Source: Flavobacteriales bacterium (GTDB lineage: Bacteria; Bacteroidota; Bacteroidia; Flavobacteriales; BACL11). From it: DNA of 6,649 nt. Of the stretch, positions 5,918-6,649 are shown in pieces. The stretch covers positions 1 to 6,649 of the forward strand of contig JABGXK010000205.1 of assembly GCA_018675825.1 (NCBI GenBank), read 5' to 3'. Below the pieces are notes generated by a model. That model saw nothing but the letters and a program-made list of their open reading frames with translations. It searched no databases and was not told the origin of the DNA. A program made the translations under genes and the position numbers. The stretch's first letter is position 1. Every line of letters starts with the position of its first letter.

Positions 5918-6649
5918 TAAATATTACGTCCTGGATAAACTTTTAAAGCTTCCTCAAGACATTTAATTGCTTTTTTAAGCGATTCTTGATTTAACACATA
6001 AGCAATTCTCACCTGATTAAATCCTTGTCCTTTAGAAGAATAAAAACCTTCAGCAGGTGCAACCATTAATGTTTCACCATTAAAATCAAAATCTTCTAAA
6101 AGCCACTGAGCAAATCTATCAGCATTATCAACTGGTAATTGAGCAATTGCATAAAAAGCTCCTTTAGGTTTTGGACAAATAACACCATCTATCTTATTAA
6201 GACCTTCAACAAGTAAATCTCTTCTAGAAACATACTCATTAATTACATCATAAAAATAAGATTTGGGAGTTAATAAAGCAGCCTCACCAGCAATCTGACC
6301 AAATGTAGGAGGTGAAAGTCTAGCTTGTGCAAATTTTAAAGCTGTTTGAATTATTTCTTGATTTTTAGAAACAATACATCCTACTCTAATTCCGCACATA
6401 CTATAACGTTTAGATGTTGAATCAATTACTATAGCGTGATTTTCTAATCCTTCAATACTGAGAACTGAAAGGTGTTTATTTCCATCATATGTAAATTCTC
6501 TATAAACTTCATCAGCAAATAAAAATAGGTCATATTTTATAACAATATCCCTTAAAGTCTTTAATTCTTCTTTTGAATATAAATAACCTGTTGGGTTACC
6601 GGGATTGCAAATTAAAATAGCTTTAGTTTTAGAAGTTATTAATTTAACA
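5917..6649 (-). CDS. Class I/II PLP-dependent aminotransferase (partial, N-terminus beyond right edge)
   Basis: This is a fold-type I aminotransferase that moves an amino group between an amino acid and a 2-oxo acid. The closest remembered pattern is the Bacteroidota enzyme annotated as an aspartate-type or general PLP-dependent aminotransferase. The frame stays open from the stop at 5917 to the right edge, giving 243 residues of an expected 390-400. In fragment numbering, NPGNPTG is at 15-21, D46 and Y49 in FADEVYREF contact the cofactor, and K80 in DSTSKRYS is the Schiff-base lysine, at 6409-6411. GIRVG at 86-90 supplies the phosphate-binding arginine. R214 in NQVRIAYV is in the position that binds the substrate carboxylate. 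An internal ATG at 6399 is not the start, since the conserved motifs continue upstream of it. Substrate preference cannot be read from this fragment. It overlaps the YkgJ gene by one base. Confidence 0.93.
   Translation of the reverse strand, partial: VKLITSKTKAILICNPGNPTGYLYSKEELKTLRDIVIKYDLFLFADEVYREFTYDGNKHLSVLSIEGLENHAIVIDSTSKRYSMCGIRVGCIVSKNQEIIQTALKFAQARLSPPTFGQIAGEAALLTPKSYFYDVINEYVSRRDLLVEGLNKIDGVICPKPKGAFYAIAQLPVDNADRFAQWLLEDFDFNGETLMVAPAEGFYSSKGQGFNQVRIAYVLNQESLKKAIKCLEEALKVYPGRNI

Noticed and set aside
5917..6399. A free-standing 160-residue aminotransferase-like ORF starting at the ATG at 6399
   Set aside because: The same frame continues open to the right edge and encodes NPGNPTG, DEVY and the PLP lysine region, so the ATG is internal and the gene is a partial full-length enzyme.
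1..6649. RNA genes, CRISPR arrays, insertion sequences or a new defence-type system
   Set aside because: I looked on both strands and saw no tRNA-like folds, spaced repeats, transposase motifs or terminal inverted repeats. All coding space is taken by recognisable housekeeping families.

Overview
The window is strongly AT-rich (roughly 70% A+T by eye) and densely packed. It most likely comes from a member of the Bacteroidota, probably a streamlined, marine-type Flavobacteriia. Three signs point there: a DNA polymerase III alpha subunit with a proofreading exonuclease fused to its N-terminus, flavobacterial-style versions of every recognisable protein, and no convincing Shine-Dalgarno sequences, with a TAnnTTTG-like promoter element in one gap. 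The taxon is inferred from remembered family patterns, not from a database search.

Layout, left to right. Positions 1-1950 (minus) hold the first 650 codons of dnaE: exonuclease, a low-complexity linker containing a perfect 9-bp tandem repeat, the PHP domain and the start of the polymerase core. A 104-bp gap (1951-2054) follows. At 2055-3029 (minus) lies a cystathionine beta-synthase / cysteine synthase-type PLP enzyme. A 30-bp gap separates it from 3060-4289 (minus), a LolC/LolE-type ABC transporter permease. At 4291-5433 (plus) lies a secreted NamZ (DUF1343) exo-beta-N-acetylmuramidase homologue, the only plus-strand gene. At 5435-5917 (minus) is a YkgJ-family cysteine-cluster protein, and at 5917-6649 (minus) the C-terminal 243 residues of a class I/II aminotransferase that enters from the right edge.

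Two likely transcription units are visible on the minus strand: aminotransferase-YkgJ, joined by a TAATG stop/start overlap, and permease-PLP enzyme, 30 bp apart. namZ is squeezed between them. One base separates its start from the divergent permease start, and one base separates its stop from the convergent YkgJ stop. Its control elements must therefore lie inside its neighbours, or its transcription must be read through.

Functionally this is a housekeeping stretch: replication, sulfur amino-acid metabolism, lipoprotein trafficking, cell-wall turnover and transamination. I see no mobile element, CRISPR array, RNA gene, defence locus or new multi-gene system. The most notable details are the compaction around namZ, the five-copy Asn-Thr-Glu repeat in dnaE, and the polymerase's combination of a fused exonuclease with a PHP domain that keeps part of its metal-site signature.
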